Notes under the pieces: model-generated | What the model saw: the letters and a program-made list of their open reading frames with translations, nothing else | Told to the model about the DNA's origin: nothing | The model's database searches: none | Source of the DNA: Streptomyces griseiscabiei | Lineage (GTDB): Bacteria; Actinomycetota; Actinomycetes; Streptomycetales; Streptomycetaceae | Direction of reading: 5' to 3' | NCBI RefSeq assembly: GCF_020010925.1 | Contig: NZ_JAGJBZ010000001.1 | Span: forward strand, 3,970,485-4,034,484 | Length of the DNA stretch: 64,000 nucleotides | Part shown: one piece after another, positions 16,514 through 25,974 of the stretch | Numbering within the stretch: position 1 is the first letter of the stretch | Layout of the letters: each line of letters begins with the position of its first letter | Position numbers and translations under genes: made by a program

Positions 16514-18289
16514 ATGGACCGAGCCGAACTCCTGGCGGTGTTCTACGGGGAGGGCCCCGTCCCCGTGTTGTGGGCGACCGACTGCCCCGTGCACTTCGAC
16601 GTATGGCTGGCCTTCGCCGGACCGCCGACACCCGCACCGGCGGCGCCCCCGTCGTCGTACCGGCAGGATCTGATCCTCGCCGTCCGGGAGGAGTACGGCG
16701 TCGAGCGGGCGCTCGAACGGCTGCGGCGGCTGCGGCTGACCGAGGCGTGCCGGCCCGTGGCGGCCGGGAGTTTCGTGGTGGCGCAGATGACGCTGGAGGA
16801 ACTGGTGACGGCGCTGCTGCCGTTGACCAATCTCGCGGGGGTGGTGCGGGTGTCGCACGAACTCGCCGTCGAGAGCGGGACGGAGGGCATCGAGAAGGCC
16901 CTCCAGGGGCACATCCGGGCCCCGGCGACCAGCGAGATCCACGACAACATGCAGCGCCGCCAGGAACGCGGGCGGCATCTGACCTGGTTCCTCAATCTGC
17001 TGCACCGGGTCATGGCGGACGCCGGCCCTGACCGCCGGGACGCGCGGGAGGTGACCGCCGCGCTCGTGCGGATGCTGGCCGACGCCGTGCCGGACGCGTC
17101 CCCGGTGCGCGGCGCCCACAGCCAGGTCGGGCAGGTCGTCGACCGGCGGCAGAAGTATCCGGTCGTCTCGGTGACGACGAACCGCCGGGCGTCCCGCGCG
17201 GTCGTACGGTCCCGGCGGACCATCAAGGCCGACGCCGCCGAGCAGGTGTTCTCGGTGGACACCGCCTCCATCGGCTGGGCCGTGGTCGACAGCGGCATCG
17301 ACGCGCGGCACTCGGCGTTCCACGAGTGGGACACCACCGTCTCTCCGCCACGCAGACTGGAGTCGCGGATCGCCCGTTCCTTCGACTTCACCTGCGTACG
17401 GGCGAAGCTCCCCGACGACGCGCTGGTCAACGGGCTGGTGAACTGGTCGGCCGCCCTGCCGTCCGTCGAGAACGACCCGGCCCCCGGCCCGCCCGCGCCG
17501 GGACGGCCGGACCCGTATGTGCCGCCCGGCGACCAGCACGGTACGCACATCGCCGGGATCATCGGCGGATGGTGGCCGGAGCTGGAGTTCCGGGGCATCT
17601 GTCCGCGGATCCGGCTGTACGACTTCCGGGTGCTGAACGACGACGGCGAGGGCGACGAGTTCTCCATCGTCACCGCGCTCCAGGCGGTCCGGCACATCAA
17701 CGAGCAGGCCGGGCGGTTCGTCATCGCCGGGGTCAACCTCAGTCTGTCGGTGCCGCACGACGTCGCCACCCACTCCACCGGGTGGACCCCGGTGTGCGTC
17801 GAGTGCGACCGGCTGACACGGTCGGGGGTGGTGGTCGTCACGGCGGCCGGGAACGCCGGGTTCAGCGGGGCCGTCCGCACCCTGGGCACCGGCTACCACG
17901 ACATCAGCATCTCCGATCCCGGCAACGCGGAGTCGGTCATCACCGTCGGCTCCACCCACCGCAGCAATCCGCACCGCCACGGCGTCAGTCACTTCTCCAG
18001 CCGCGGCCCCACCGGCGACGGCCGGCCCAAGCCCGATCTGGTGGCGCCGGGCGAGGACATCGACGGTCCGATACCCGGCGAGGGCATCGCCGCCATGCAC
18101 GGCACCAGCCAGGCGGCGGCCCATGTCAGCGGGGCGGCGGCCATGCTGCTGGCCCGCTACCGCGAGTTGCTCGGGCGCCCCGAGCGCGTGAAGGAGATCC
18201 TCTGCGCGACGGCGACCGACCTCGCCCGTGAACGCGACTTCCAGGGCCATGGGCTCGTCGATGTGCTGCGCGCCATGCAGTCCGTGTGA
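16514..18289 (+). CDS. Intracellular S8 (subtilisin-like) protease
   Basis: A 591-residue protein. The catalytic triad is complete: Asp259 in VVDSGID, His342 in DQHGTHIAG and Ser532 in HGTSQAAA, with the oxyanion Asn near 447 (TAAGNAGF). No signal peptide precedes it; the first about 250 residues are a helical, mostly charged region I cannot assign, unlike secreted subtilisins. The ATG is preceded by GGGAG, five bases away. It is followed by a ComEC-type MBL gene and a patatin-like gene on the same strand. An intracellular protease in such a cassette suggests a conflict or immune role (inference). Confidence 0.88.
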   Translation: MDRAELLAVFYGEGPVPVLWATDCPVHFDVWLAFAGPPTPAPAAPPSSYRQDLILAVREEYGVERALERLRRLRLTEACRPVAAGSFVVAQMTLEELVTALLPLTNLAGVVRVSHELAVESGTEGIEKALQGHIRAPATSEIHDNMQRRQERGRHLTWFLNLLHRVMADAGPDRRDAREVTAALVRMLADAVPDASPVRGAHSQVGQVVDRRQKYPVVSVTTNRRASRAVVRSRRTIKADAAEQVFSVDTASIGWAVVDSGIDARHSAFHEWDTTVSPPRRLESRIARSFDFTCVRAKLPDDALVNGLVNWSAALPSVENDPAPGPPAPGRPDPYVPPGDQHGTHIAGIIGGWWPELEFRGICPRIRLYDFRVLNDDGEGDEFSIVTALQAVRHINEQAGRFVIAGVNLSLSVPHDVATHSTGWTPVCVECDRLTRSGVVVVTAAGNAGFSGAVRTLGTGYHDISISDPGNAESVITVGSTHRSNPHRHGVSHFSSRGPTGDGRPKPDLVAPGEDIDGPIPGEGIAAMHGTSQAAAHVSGAAAMLLARYRELLGRPERVKEILCATATDLARERDFQGHGLVDVLRAMQSV

Positions 18290-18295
18290 CACGGC

Positions 18296-18347
18296 CCGTA
18301 CGGCACGGTCCGTACGGCGGTTGTCCGTACGGCGATGGTCCGTACGA
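18296..18347 (+). repeat. Array of CCGTACGG palindromes before the MBL gene
   Basis: The eight-base self-complementary word CCGTACGG occurs at 18296-18303, 18310-18317 and 18325-18332, and once as CCGTACGA at 18340-18347. Spacing is 14-15 bases. Such an array resembles clustered binding sites. It sits between the protease stop and the MBL start. Confidence 0.5.
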
Positions 18348-18421
18348 CGGCCGGGCGACGGACCGGCCGGACGACGGACCCGCCGGGCGCTCGACCCGCC
18401 GGCCCGGTGAGGCAGGCGACC

Positions 18422-19543
18422 ATGCTGACCTTCGATTTCCTCGACGCCCGCCACGGCGACTGCTTCCTGGTCCGCTGGGACGCGGAGGAACCCCGGGGCC
18501 GCCCGGCGCACGACGAGCGCGTCATGCTCGTCGACGGCGGGCCCGCCGGGGTCTACCGGGCCTCCCTGCAGGGCCGGTTGCACCGGCTCACCGGCGGGGA
18601 CGACGGCTCGCCGCCGAACGGCACCCCGCCCCACCTCGACGTCGTCTGCCTCTCCCACGTCGACGACGACCACGCCGGCGGTCTCGTCCGGCTCTTCAAG
18701 GACATGCGGCGGGCCGAGCAGGACGGGGAGGACCCGCCGTACGACGTGGACGCCCTGTGGTTCAACTCCGTGGAGGAACTCGTCGAGCAGCGGGCCCCGG
18801 GGCTGAGCGCGTCCGTCCACCCGCTCCTGGAAGCCGCGGCTGCCTCCGACGCGGCGGTCACCGCCAGCTACAACCAGGGCCGGGACATCCGCGACGCGGC
18901 CGCCGCCCTGCGGCTGGACGGCAACTCCCCCTTCGCCGGCCCTCTCACCGAGGGTGCCGGGACGACCCTGCACGACCTGGACGTCACGGTCGTCGCACCG
19001 GACGAGGGCGCCCTCGCCGAGTTGGAGGAGAAGTGGCGCGAGGCGAGGCGGCGCCGTGACCCGGAGGTCATCTCGGCGGCGTACGCGGACAGTTCGGTGC
19101 AGAACCTGTCCAGCATCGTGCTGCTCCTGCGGCACGGGGACGGCACCGCGCTGCTCACCGGCGACGCCCGGGGCGACCACGTCCTCGCCGGACTGTCCGC
19201 CCTCGATCTGCTCGACGACGACGCCCCGCTCCACCTCGACCTGCTGAAGCTCCCGCACCACGGCAGCGACCGCAATGTGGAGCCCGGCTTCTTCGAGCGG
19301 GTCCGGGCCGACCACTACGTCATCTCGGCCGACGGCGTACGCCACCACCACCCGGGCGAGGACACCCTGCGCTGGCTGGTCGAGTCCCGAGCCCCCGAGG
19401 ACGAGTACGTCGTCCATCTCACCAACCACATCCCCTTCGCCGAGGAGGCGCTGGCCGGACTGCGCGCGGACCGTGCCTTCGAGGTCGACGTCAGAGGACC
19501 CGCCGACCAGGCGCTCGTCATCACGATCGGAGACCGGCCATGA
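18422..19543 (+). CDS. ComEC-type MBL-fold hydrolase
   Basis: A 373-residue protein without a signal peptide. The metal site is the ComEC/Rec2 variant LSHVDDDH (HxDxDH, near residues 79-84), with LVDGG before it. NLSSIVLLL and LLTGDA lie near residue 247, and LKLPHHGS near 279. This is the signature of the competence-type MBL nuclease subfamily, which here lacks the membrane part. The ATG at 18422 has only a moderate ribosome-binding site; a longer in-frame start at 18335 would add Arg-rich sequence. Its last bases overlap the patatin start (ATGA), so they are coupled. The substrate may be DNA or a nucleotide messenger. Confidence 0.85.
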   Translation: MLTFDFLDARHGDCFLVRWDAEEPRGRPAHDERVMLVDGGPAGVYRASLQGRLHRLTGGDDGSPPNGTPPHLDVVCLSHVDDDHAGGLVRLFKDMRRAEQDGEDPPYDVDALWFNSVEELVEQRAPGLSASVHPLLEAAAASDAAVTASYNQGRDIRDAAAALRLDGNSPFAGPLTEGAGTTLHDLDVTVVAPDEGALAELEEKWREARRRRDPEVISAAYADSSVQNLSSIVLLLRHGDGTALLTGDARGDHVLAGLSALDLLDDDAPLHLDLLKLPHHGSDRNVEPGFFERVRADHYVISADGVRHHHPGEDTLRWLVESRAPEDEYVVHLTNHIPFAEEALAGLRADRAFEVDVRGPADQALVITIGDRP

Positions 19544-20859
19544 CCAGGTCACGGCATGCGGAGGACACCTTCACCCGGCCCGGCCCGCCCGACGCGCGGG
19601 ACGGCGCCCGGGACGACGCACGGGACGGCGTACGGCCGGACGCCCCGCTCTGGGCCGTGGACTCCCCCGCCCTCGGGACGGGCCTCACCACCCGCCCCTG
19701 CGGCGACCCCCTCCGCCCGGCCCACCCGCCGGCCGCCGACGGCACGCCGGTCGCCCTCGCCCTCTCCGGCGGCGGCTTCCGCGCCACACTCTCCGCGCTG
19801 GGCTTCGTCCGGCTGCTGGCCGACACCGGACTGCTCCCCCGGCTGCGCTACTCCTCCTCCGTGTCCGGCGGCTCGATCGCCAACGCCTGTCTCGCCACCG
19901 CCTGGCCGGCCCTGCGCGAGCGGGACTTCACCCCGGCGGCGGTGGACGACCTCGTGATCGCCCCCGTCGTCGACCGGGTCCGCGCCCACTCCCTCAAGCG
20001 GGCGCTCCTGCGGGACATCTGGCGCACCCTCGGCCCCACCACCCGCACCGACCTGCTGGCCCGCCGCCTCGACGACTGGTTCCTCGGGGGAACCGAACTG
20101 GAGGACCTGGACCCGCAGGTTCGCTGGATCGTCAACGCCGCCAACCTGACCACCGGCGTCCGCTTCACCTTCGAACGCGATGTGTACGGCGACTACTCGA
20201 CCGGTCTCGCCCGCACCGCGGGTACCGGCCTGCGGCTCAGCCGCGCGGTCTCGGCGTCGGCGGCGGTGCCCGGCGCCTTCCCGCCCGTGGTCCTCGACAG
20301 CGCGCCCTTCCCCTGTGCCACCCACCGGCCCGCCCTCCTGGACGGCGGCACCTACGACAACACCGGTCTGGAGGCCCTGGACAGCGACAACTACCGCCAT
20401 ACGTTCCTGTGCGCCCTCAACGCCGGGGGCCTGCTCCGCCCCGGTCTGTACGGCCGTGTCCCGGTGATCCGCGATCTGGCGCGGGCCAACTCCCTCCTCT
20501 ACCGCCAGAGCACCGCGCTGCGCACCCGGGCCACGATCGAACGCTTCCGGCGCGGCGCGGCCCTCGGTCCGGTCGGTGAACTCCCGCCCGGCGCCCGCCG
20601 GGGCATCCTGGTGCAGCTCTCCACCGAGTTCCCGCTCGCGGACCCGCCGCTGGCCCGCTGGCGGGCGACCTTCCCCGAACACCGCACCCACGACGGCCGT
20701 GATCTGGCCCTGGTCCCCACCGTCTTCGACCGCCTCGCCCCGTCCCTCTGCCGCGCCCTCGTCCACCGGGGCTGGTGGCTCGGTGGCGCCGGCCTGGCCG
20801 CCTACCACCCTCAGCTCCTCCCCCCGGACCTGGCGGGCATGGTCCCACCGGACATCTGA
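19540..20859 (+). CDS. Patatin-like phospholipase
   Basis: A 439-residue enzyme. The oxyanion hole is LALSGGGFRAT (near residue 76). The nucleophile serine is in SSSVSGGS (Ser109; S-x-S-G-G rather than the usual G-x-S-x-G, reminiscent of cytosolic phospholipase A2). The catalytic Asp is in LDGGTYDN (268). About 60 Asp/Arg-rich residues precede the catalytic domain and look disordered. It is translationally coupled to the MBL gene. Patatins are common membrane-damaging effectors in phage-defence systems, so a role as the killer component of this three-gene cassette is plausible but untested. Confidence 0.86.
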   Translation: MTRSRHAEDTFTRPGPPDARDGARDDARDGVRPDAPLWAVDSPALGTGLTTRPCGDPLRPAHPPAADGTPVALALSGGGFRATLSALGFVRLLADTGLLPRLRYSSSVSGGSIANACLATAWPALRERDFTPAAVDDLVIAPVVDRVRAHSLKRALLRDIWRTLGPTTRTDLLARRLDDWFLGGTELEDLDPQVRWIVNAANLTTGVRFTFERDVYGDYSTGLARTAGTGLRLSRAVSASAAVPGAFPPVVLDSAPFPCATHRPALLDGGTYDNTGLEALDSDNYRHTFLCALNAGGLLRPGLYGRVPVIRDLARANSLLYRQSTALRTRATIERFRRGAALGPVGELPPGARRGILVQLSTEFPLADPPLARWRATFPEHRTHDGRDLALVPTVFDRLAPSLCRALVHRGWWLGGAGLAAYHPQLLPPDLAGMVPPDI

Positions 20860-20863
20860 CCGG

Positions 20864-20888
20864 CACCGGTCGCCGTCGGCGACCGGTG
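20864..20888. terminator. Bidirectional hairpin between patatin and thiolase genes
   Basis: CACCGGTCGCC and GGCGACCGGTG pair perfectly across a GTC loop. It lies between convergent genes and can serve both. Confidence 0.7.
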
Positions 20889-20928
20889 GGGAACGGCTCG
20901 CCGGGCAGGGGGAGCCCGGCCGGGTCGC

Positions 20929-22161
<1,233 letters not shown>

Positions 22162-22162
22162 C

Positions 22163-22176
22163 TAGTACGCGTTCTA
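22163..22176 (+). promoter_or_regulatory. KstR-like site 1 in the fadA5-cyp125 region
   Basis: TAGTACGCGTTCTA fits seven of the eight fixed positions of TNNAACNNGTTNNA. It is embedded in a longer palindrome running 22158-22181. It lies just upstream of the thiolase gene. Confidence 0.5.
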
Positions 22177-22272
22177 GTTCTCTTCAGCAGTCTGCTGAGC
22201 CCGCCTCCGGGACCGCAAGGGGCGTGCGGCAATTGAAAAGCCGACCGAAAGCCCCGTACCCCTTGCTTGTTC

Positions 22273-22286
22273 TAGAACCCGTTACT
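22273..22286 (+). promoter_or_regulatory. KstR-like site 2 upstream of cyp125
   Basis: TAGAACCCGTTACT fits seven of eight fixed positions of TNNAACNNGTTNNA, with the last position T instead of A. It lies 48 bases before the P450 start. Confidence 0.5.
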
Positions 22287-22333
22287 ACGGTCACCGCAAT
22301 TCTCTCCATCTGATGCTCCGTCAGGAGTCGCCG

Positions 22334-23569
22334 ATGCCCTGTCCAGCGCTGCCCGACGGGTTCGACTTCACCGACCCGGACCTGCTGCACCACCGTGTCC
22401 CCCTCCCGGAGTTCGCCGCACTGCGCCGTACGGAACCGGTCCACTGGATCCCGCAGGCACCCGGCATCGCGGGCTTCGCGGACGAGGGCTACTGGGCCGT
22501 CACCCGGCACGCGGACGTCAAGTACGTGTCCACGCACCCCGAGTTGTTCTCCTCCACCGTCAACACCGCGATCATCCGCTTCAACGAGCACATCGAGCGC
22601 GACGCGATCGACGCACAGCGGCTGATCCTGCTGAACATGGACCCACCGGAGCACACCCGGGTCCGGCAGATCGTGCAGCGGGTGTTCACCCCGAGGGCGA
22701 TCCGCGCGCTGGAGGACAACCTGCGCCACCGCGCCCTGACCATCGCGCGCCAGGCCGTCGCCCACCCCGGCCCCTTCGACTTCGTCACCGAGGTCGCCTG
22801 CGAACTGCCCCTGCAGGCCATCGCCGAGCTGATCGGCATCCCGCAGGACGACCGTATCCGGATCTTCGAGTGGTCGAACCGGATGATCTCGTACGACGAC
22901 CCGGAGTACGCGATCACCGAGGAGGTCGGCCAGCAGTCGGCGATGGAGCTGATCGCCTACGCCATGAACATGGCCGCCGACCGCAAGCAGTGCCCGGCGA
23001 AGGACATCGTCACCACGCTGGTCGCCGCCGAGGACGAGGGCAACCTCACCTCCGACGAGTTCGGCTTCTTCGTGCTGATGCTGGCGGTCGCCGGCAACGA
23101 GACGACCCGCAACGCCATCACCCACGGGATGCACGCCTTCCTCACCCACCCCGACCAGTGGGACCTCTACAAGCGGGAGCGCCCGGCGACCGCCGCCGAG
23201 GAGATCGTGCGCTGGGCCGCCCCGGTCAACTCCTTCCAGCGCACCGCCACCCAGGACGTGGAGCTCGGCGGCAAGCTCATCCGGAAGGGCGACCGCGTCG
23301 GCATCTTCTACGCCTCCGCCAACCACGACCCGGACGTCTTCGAGAACCCCGACTCCTTCGACATCACCCGCGACCCCAACCCCCACCTCGGCTTCGGCGG
23401 CGGAGGCCCGCACTTCTGCCTCGGCAAGTCCCTGGCGGTCCTGGAGATCGACCTGATCTTCAACGCGATCGCCGACGCGATGCCGGGGCTGCGGCTGGCC
23501 GGTGAGCCGAGCCGGTTGCGCTCCGCCTGGATCAACGGGGTGAAGCACCTTCAGGTGACCACCGGCTGA
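22334..23569 (+). CDS. cyp125: Cytochrome P450 closely resembling CYP125 (steroid C26/C27 oxidase)
   Basis: A 411-residue P450. The I-helix AGNETTRNAITHGM, K-helix EEIVRW and haem-loop FGGGGPHFCLGKSLA are intact. The sequence follows mycobacterial CYP125 phrase by phrase (PLQAIAELIGIPQDDR, FFVLMLAVAGNETTRN and RTATQDVELGGKLIRKG). CYP125 oxidises the terminal carbon of the cholesterol side chain to the acid and is the first step of side-chain breakdown. AGGAG lies 6 bases before the ATG at 22334; a near upstream ATG at 22313 is less well placed. Electrons could come from the ferredoxin at 5741. Confidence 0.88.
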   Translation: MPCPALPDGFDFTDPDLLHHRVPLPEFAALRRTEPVHWIPQAPGIAGFADEGYWAVTRHADVKYVSTHPELFSSTVNTAIIRFNEHIERDAIDAQRLILLNMDPPEHTRVRQIVQRVFTPRAIRALEDNLRHRALTIARQAVAHPGPFDFVTEVACELPLQAIAELIGIPQDDRIRIFEWSNRMISYDDPEYAITEEVGQQSAMELIAYAMNMAADRKQCPAKDIVTTLVAAEDEGNLTSDEFGFFVLMLAVAGNETTRNAITHGMHAFLTHPDQWDLYKRERPATAAEEIVRWAAPVNSFQRTATQDVELGGKLIRKGDRVGIFYASANHDPDVFENPDSFDITRDPNPHLGFGGGGPHFCLGKSLAVLEIDLIFNAIADAMPGLRLAGEPSRLRSAWINGVKHLQVTTG

Positions 23570-23590
23570 GCCACCCACCACCCCGTACTC

Positions 23591-23620
23591 GGGCCGACGG
23601 CCTCCCGGCGCCGTCGGCCC
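23591..23620. terminator. Bidirectional hairpin after cyp125
   Basis: GGGCCGACGGC and GCCGTCGGCCC form a perfect 11-base stem. It serves the convergent P450 and GT87/PAP2 genes. Confidence 0.65.
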
Positions 23621-23647
23621 GTTCCGTCGCGGGCGGGAGCCGCACCC

Positions 23648-25714
23648 CTACGCCCCGCCCCTGCCTCCGTCGTCCCCGTCCGCTCCCGCGCCGTGGCGCC
23701 GGGCGGCCGTCGCGAGTCCGTCCGCCGTCGGTGGCCGCTCGCGCGGCTCCCCGCGCTCCTGGCGGGGCGCGGTGGTGCGCGGCCCGGTCAGGAGGTACGT
23801 CAGACCGAAGCCCGCGCCCACGACCGCCGCGCCCCCCACCGCGTCCAGGACCCAGTGGTTGCCGGTCGCGACGATCGCCAGGACCGTGAAGAAGGGGTGG
23901 AGCAGGCCGAGGACCTTCATCCACACCCGGGGGGCGACGATCGCGATGGTGAGGCCGCACCACAGGGACCAGCCGAAGTGGAGGGAGGGCATCGCCGCGT
24001 ACTGGTTGGTGAGTTCGGTGAGCTTGCCGTAGTCCGGCCGGGAGAAGTCCTGGACGCCGTTGACGGTGTCGACGATGCCGAGGCCGGGCATCAGGCGCGG
24101 CGGCGCCAGCGGGTAGAGGAAGAAGCCGACGAGCGCGAGGAGCGTGGTGAGGCCGATGGCCGTGCGGGCCCAGCGGTAGTCGGCGGGGCGGCGCCAGTAG
24201 AGCAGGCCGAGGACGGTCAGCGGGACCACGAAGTGGAACGAGGTGTAGTAGAAGTCGAAGAAGCTCCGCAGCCAGCCGATCCCGACGACCGTGTGGTTGA
24301 CCCAGTGCTCGATGTCGAGGAACAGGGCCTTCTCGACGGCGAGGATCTGCCCGGCGTGCTCCTCGGCGGCGGCCCGGCTGCCGGTGGCCTCCAGCCGGGT
24401 GCGCTGGTAGACGGCGTACGTGACCCGGATCAGCAGCAGTTCGAGGAGCAGGTTCGGACGGGTCGTCACCCGGCGCAGCAGCGGGGCCCAGCTGAAGCGG
24501 GTCTCCGCCTTCGGGGCGTACGCGGTGGGGATCGGCGCCCGGTAGTACTCCGAGGTGCGGGAGAGGAACGGCACGACGAGCGCGGCGGCGAGCGCGGCCA
24601 GCAGGACGACGTTGTCACGCACCGGGTGCAGGAGGCCCGCGTTCGGCACCATCATCTTCGCGGGCAGCGTCATCACCAGGACGACGGCGACCGGCCAGAC
24701 GTACCGCGACGAGGCCTTCGTACCGACCCGGCCGACGACCGCGAGCAGCACCCACAGCAGCTGGTGCTTCCAGGAGGTGGGCGAGACGGCGACCGCCACA
24801 CAGCCGGTGAGCGCGACGGCGAGCAGCAGCTGTCCGTCGCGGGCGTAGCGGATGGCCCGCCGCATGCCGAGGACGGCGACGGCGGCGGCCAGCGTGAAGA
24901 AGACGGCGATCTCCAGCGGGCCTTCGAGGCCGAGCCGGAGCAGCGCGCCGTGCAGCGACTGGTTGGCGAGATCGTCCGCCCGTCCGCCGAGACCGACGCC
25001 GGCGAGGTGGTGCACCCAGTAGGTGTACGAGTCGTGCGGCATCGCGGCCCAGGCCAGTGCGGTGGCCCCGGCGAAGGTGGTCCCGGTGCTCGCGGCGGCC
25101 CGCCTGCGCCCGGTGAACCACAGCAGCGGCACGAACAGCAGCACGGTCGGCTGGAAGGCCGCGGCGAGCCCGATGCAGGCCCCGCTGAGGCGCTCCCCCC
25201 GGACCGCGAAGCAGCCCGCGAGGACGAGCAGGACGGGGATGATGCTGGTCTGGCCCAGGTACAGCGTGTTGCGCACGGGCAGCGACAGCATCAGCAGGGT
25301 GACGGCGACCGGGGCCGCGAGAAGGGCCGTACGGCGTGTCACCGGCTGGGGCAGGGCGCGGGCGGCGACCAGGCCGAGGGCGACGACCAGCAGGAGGGTG
25401 CCGAAGGTCCAGCCCCAGCCCAGCGCCTGTTCGGCCGTCCGGGTGAGGGGCTTGAGGACGAGGCCGCCGAACGGGGTCCCGGTGAACTGTGTCGAGTCGT
25501 AGAGCGAGCCGTTCACGTGCAGGACTCCGCTGGGCCCGACCCAGGTCTCCAGATCCGTCAGCCGGTCGCCCCTGGGCGTGCCGAGCACGACCGCTATCTG
25601 CCGCACCGCCAGGATGCCGGCGAACAGCCACAGCAGGGCCCGGACGGTCCCCAGTCTCGCCGCCGTCGCTCCCCTGCCCACGGCGCCGCCCGGTCCGCTC
25701 TGCTCCGTCGCCAC
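23648..25714 (-). CDS. GT87 mannosyltransferase-like and PAP2 phosphatase fusion, integral membrane
   Basis: A 688-residue multi-pass membrane protein. The N-terminal half is a GT-C/GT87-type polyprenyl-sugar glycosyltransferase, with many hydrophobic helices, a conserved early Asp/Glu pair and CFAVRGERLSGA loops. The C-terminal half (about residues 450-650) is PAP2, with TRLE, then AMPSLHFGWSLW (the PSLH phosphatase motif) and ATGNHWVLDAV. A bifunctional lipid-linked sugar transferase and phosphatase acting on polyprenol or inositol lipids is the usual reading. The GTG at 25714 has GGGAGG at good distance. It shares a 260-base divergent region with the DUF2330 gene. Confidence 0.85.
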   Translation of the reverse strand: MATEQSGPGGAVGRGATAARLGTVRALLWLFAGILAVRQIAVVLGTPRGDRLTDLETWVGPSGVLHVNGSLYDSTQFTGTPFGGLVLKPLTRTAEQALGWGWTFGTLLLVVALGLVAARALPQPVTRRTALLAAPVAVTLLMLSLPVRNTLYLGQTSIIPVLLVLAGCFAVRGERLSGACIGLAAAFQPTVLLFVPLLWFTGRRRAAASTGTTFAGATALAWAAMPHDSYTYWVHHLAGVGLGGRADDLANQSLHGALLRLGLEGPLEIAVFFTLAAAVAVLGMRRAIRYARDGQLLLAVALTGCVAVAVSPTSWKHQLLWVLLAVVGRVGTKASSRYVWPVAVVLVMTLPAKMMVPNAGLLHPVRDNVVLLAALAAALVVPFLSRTSEYYRAPIPTAYAPKAETRFSWAPLLRRVTTRPNLLLELLLIRVTYAVYQRTRLEATGSRAAAEEHAGQILAVEKALFLDIEHWVNHTVVGIGWLRSFFDFYYTSFHFVVPLTVLGLLYWRRPADYRWARTAIGLTTLLALVGFFLYPLAPPRLMPGLGIVDTVNGVQDFSRPDYGKLTELTNQYAAMPSLHFGWSLWCGLTIAIVAPRVWMKVLGLLHPFFTVLAIVATGNHWVLDAVGGAAVVGAGFGLTYLLTGPRTTAPRQERGEPRERPPTADGLATAARRHGAGADGDDGGRGGA

Positions 25715-25974
25715 GCGCTGTCGTCCTCCCGCCCCGTCGACGTCCCCTACGAGAAGGCTCGCACCGTCCCGGTCGTGAGACGCGGGCAACCCCCTCTTCA
25801 CCCGGGAGTCGCCGCTGTTTTGTCCGGATGACGATAGTGCGCGGACGGCCGCCCGCGCCCTCGACGGCACGACGGGGTCACAGATGCACATCACAGGTGC
25901 AGTTGTGACAGGCCACTGACAAACACCTGGAACCATGGCCGTCGGCACGTTTGCACGGCGGGAAGGCACGGGGG

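Noticed and set aside
18296..18347. Short repeat array as a CRISPR
   Set aside because: Repeats are only 8 bases with 6-7 base gaps, far below CRISPR size, and no cas gene is present.
16289..19552. Antisense frame of over 1,000 codons across the protease and MBL genes
   Set aside because: It has no recognisable domain and mirrors the high-GC third-position bias of the genes on the other strand.
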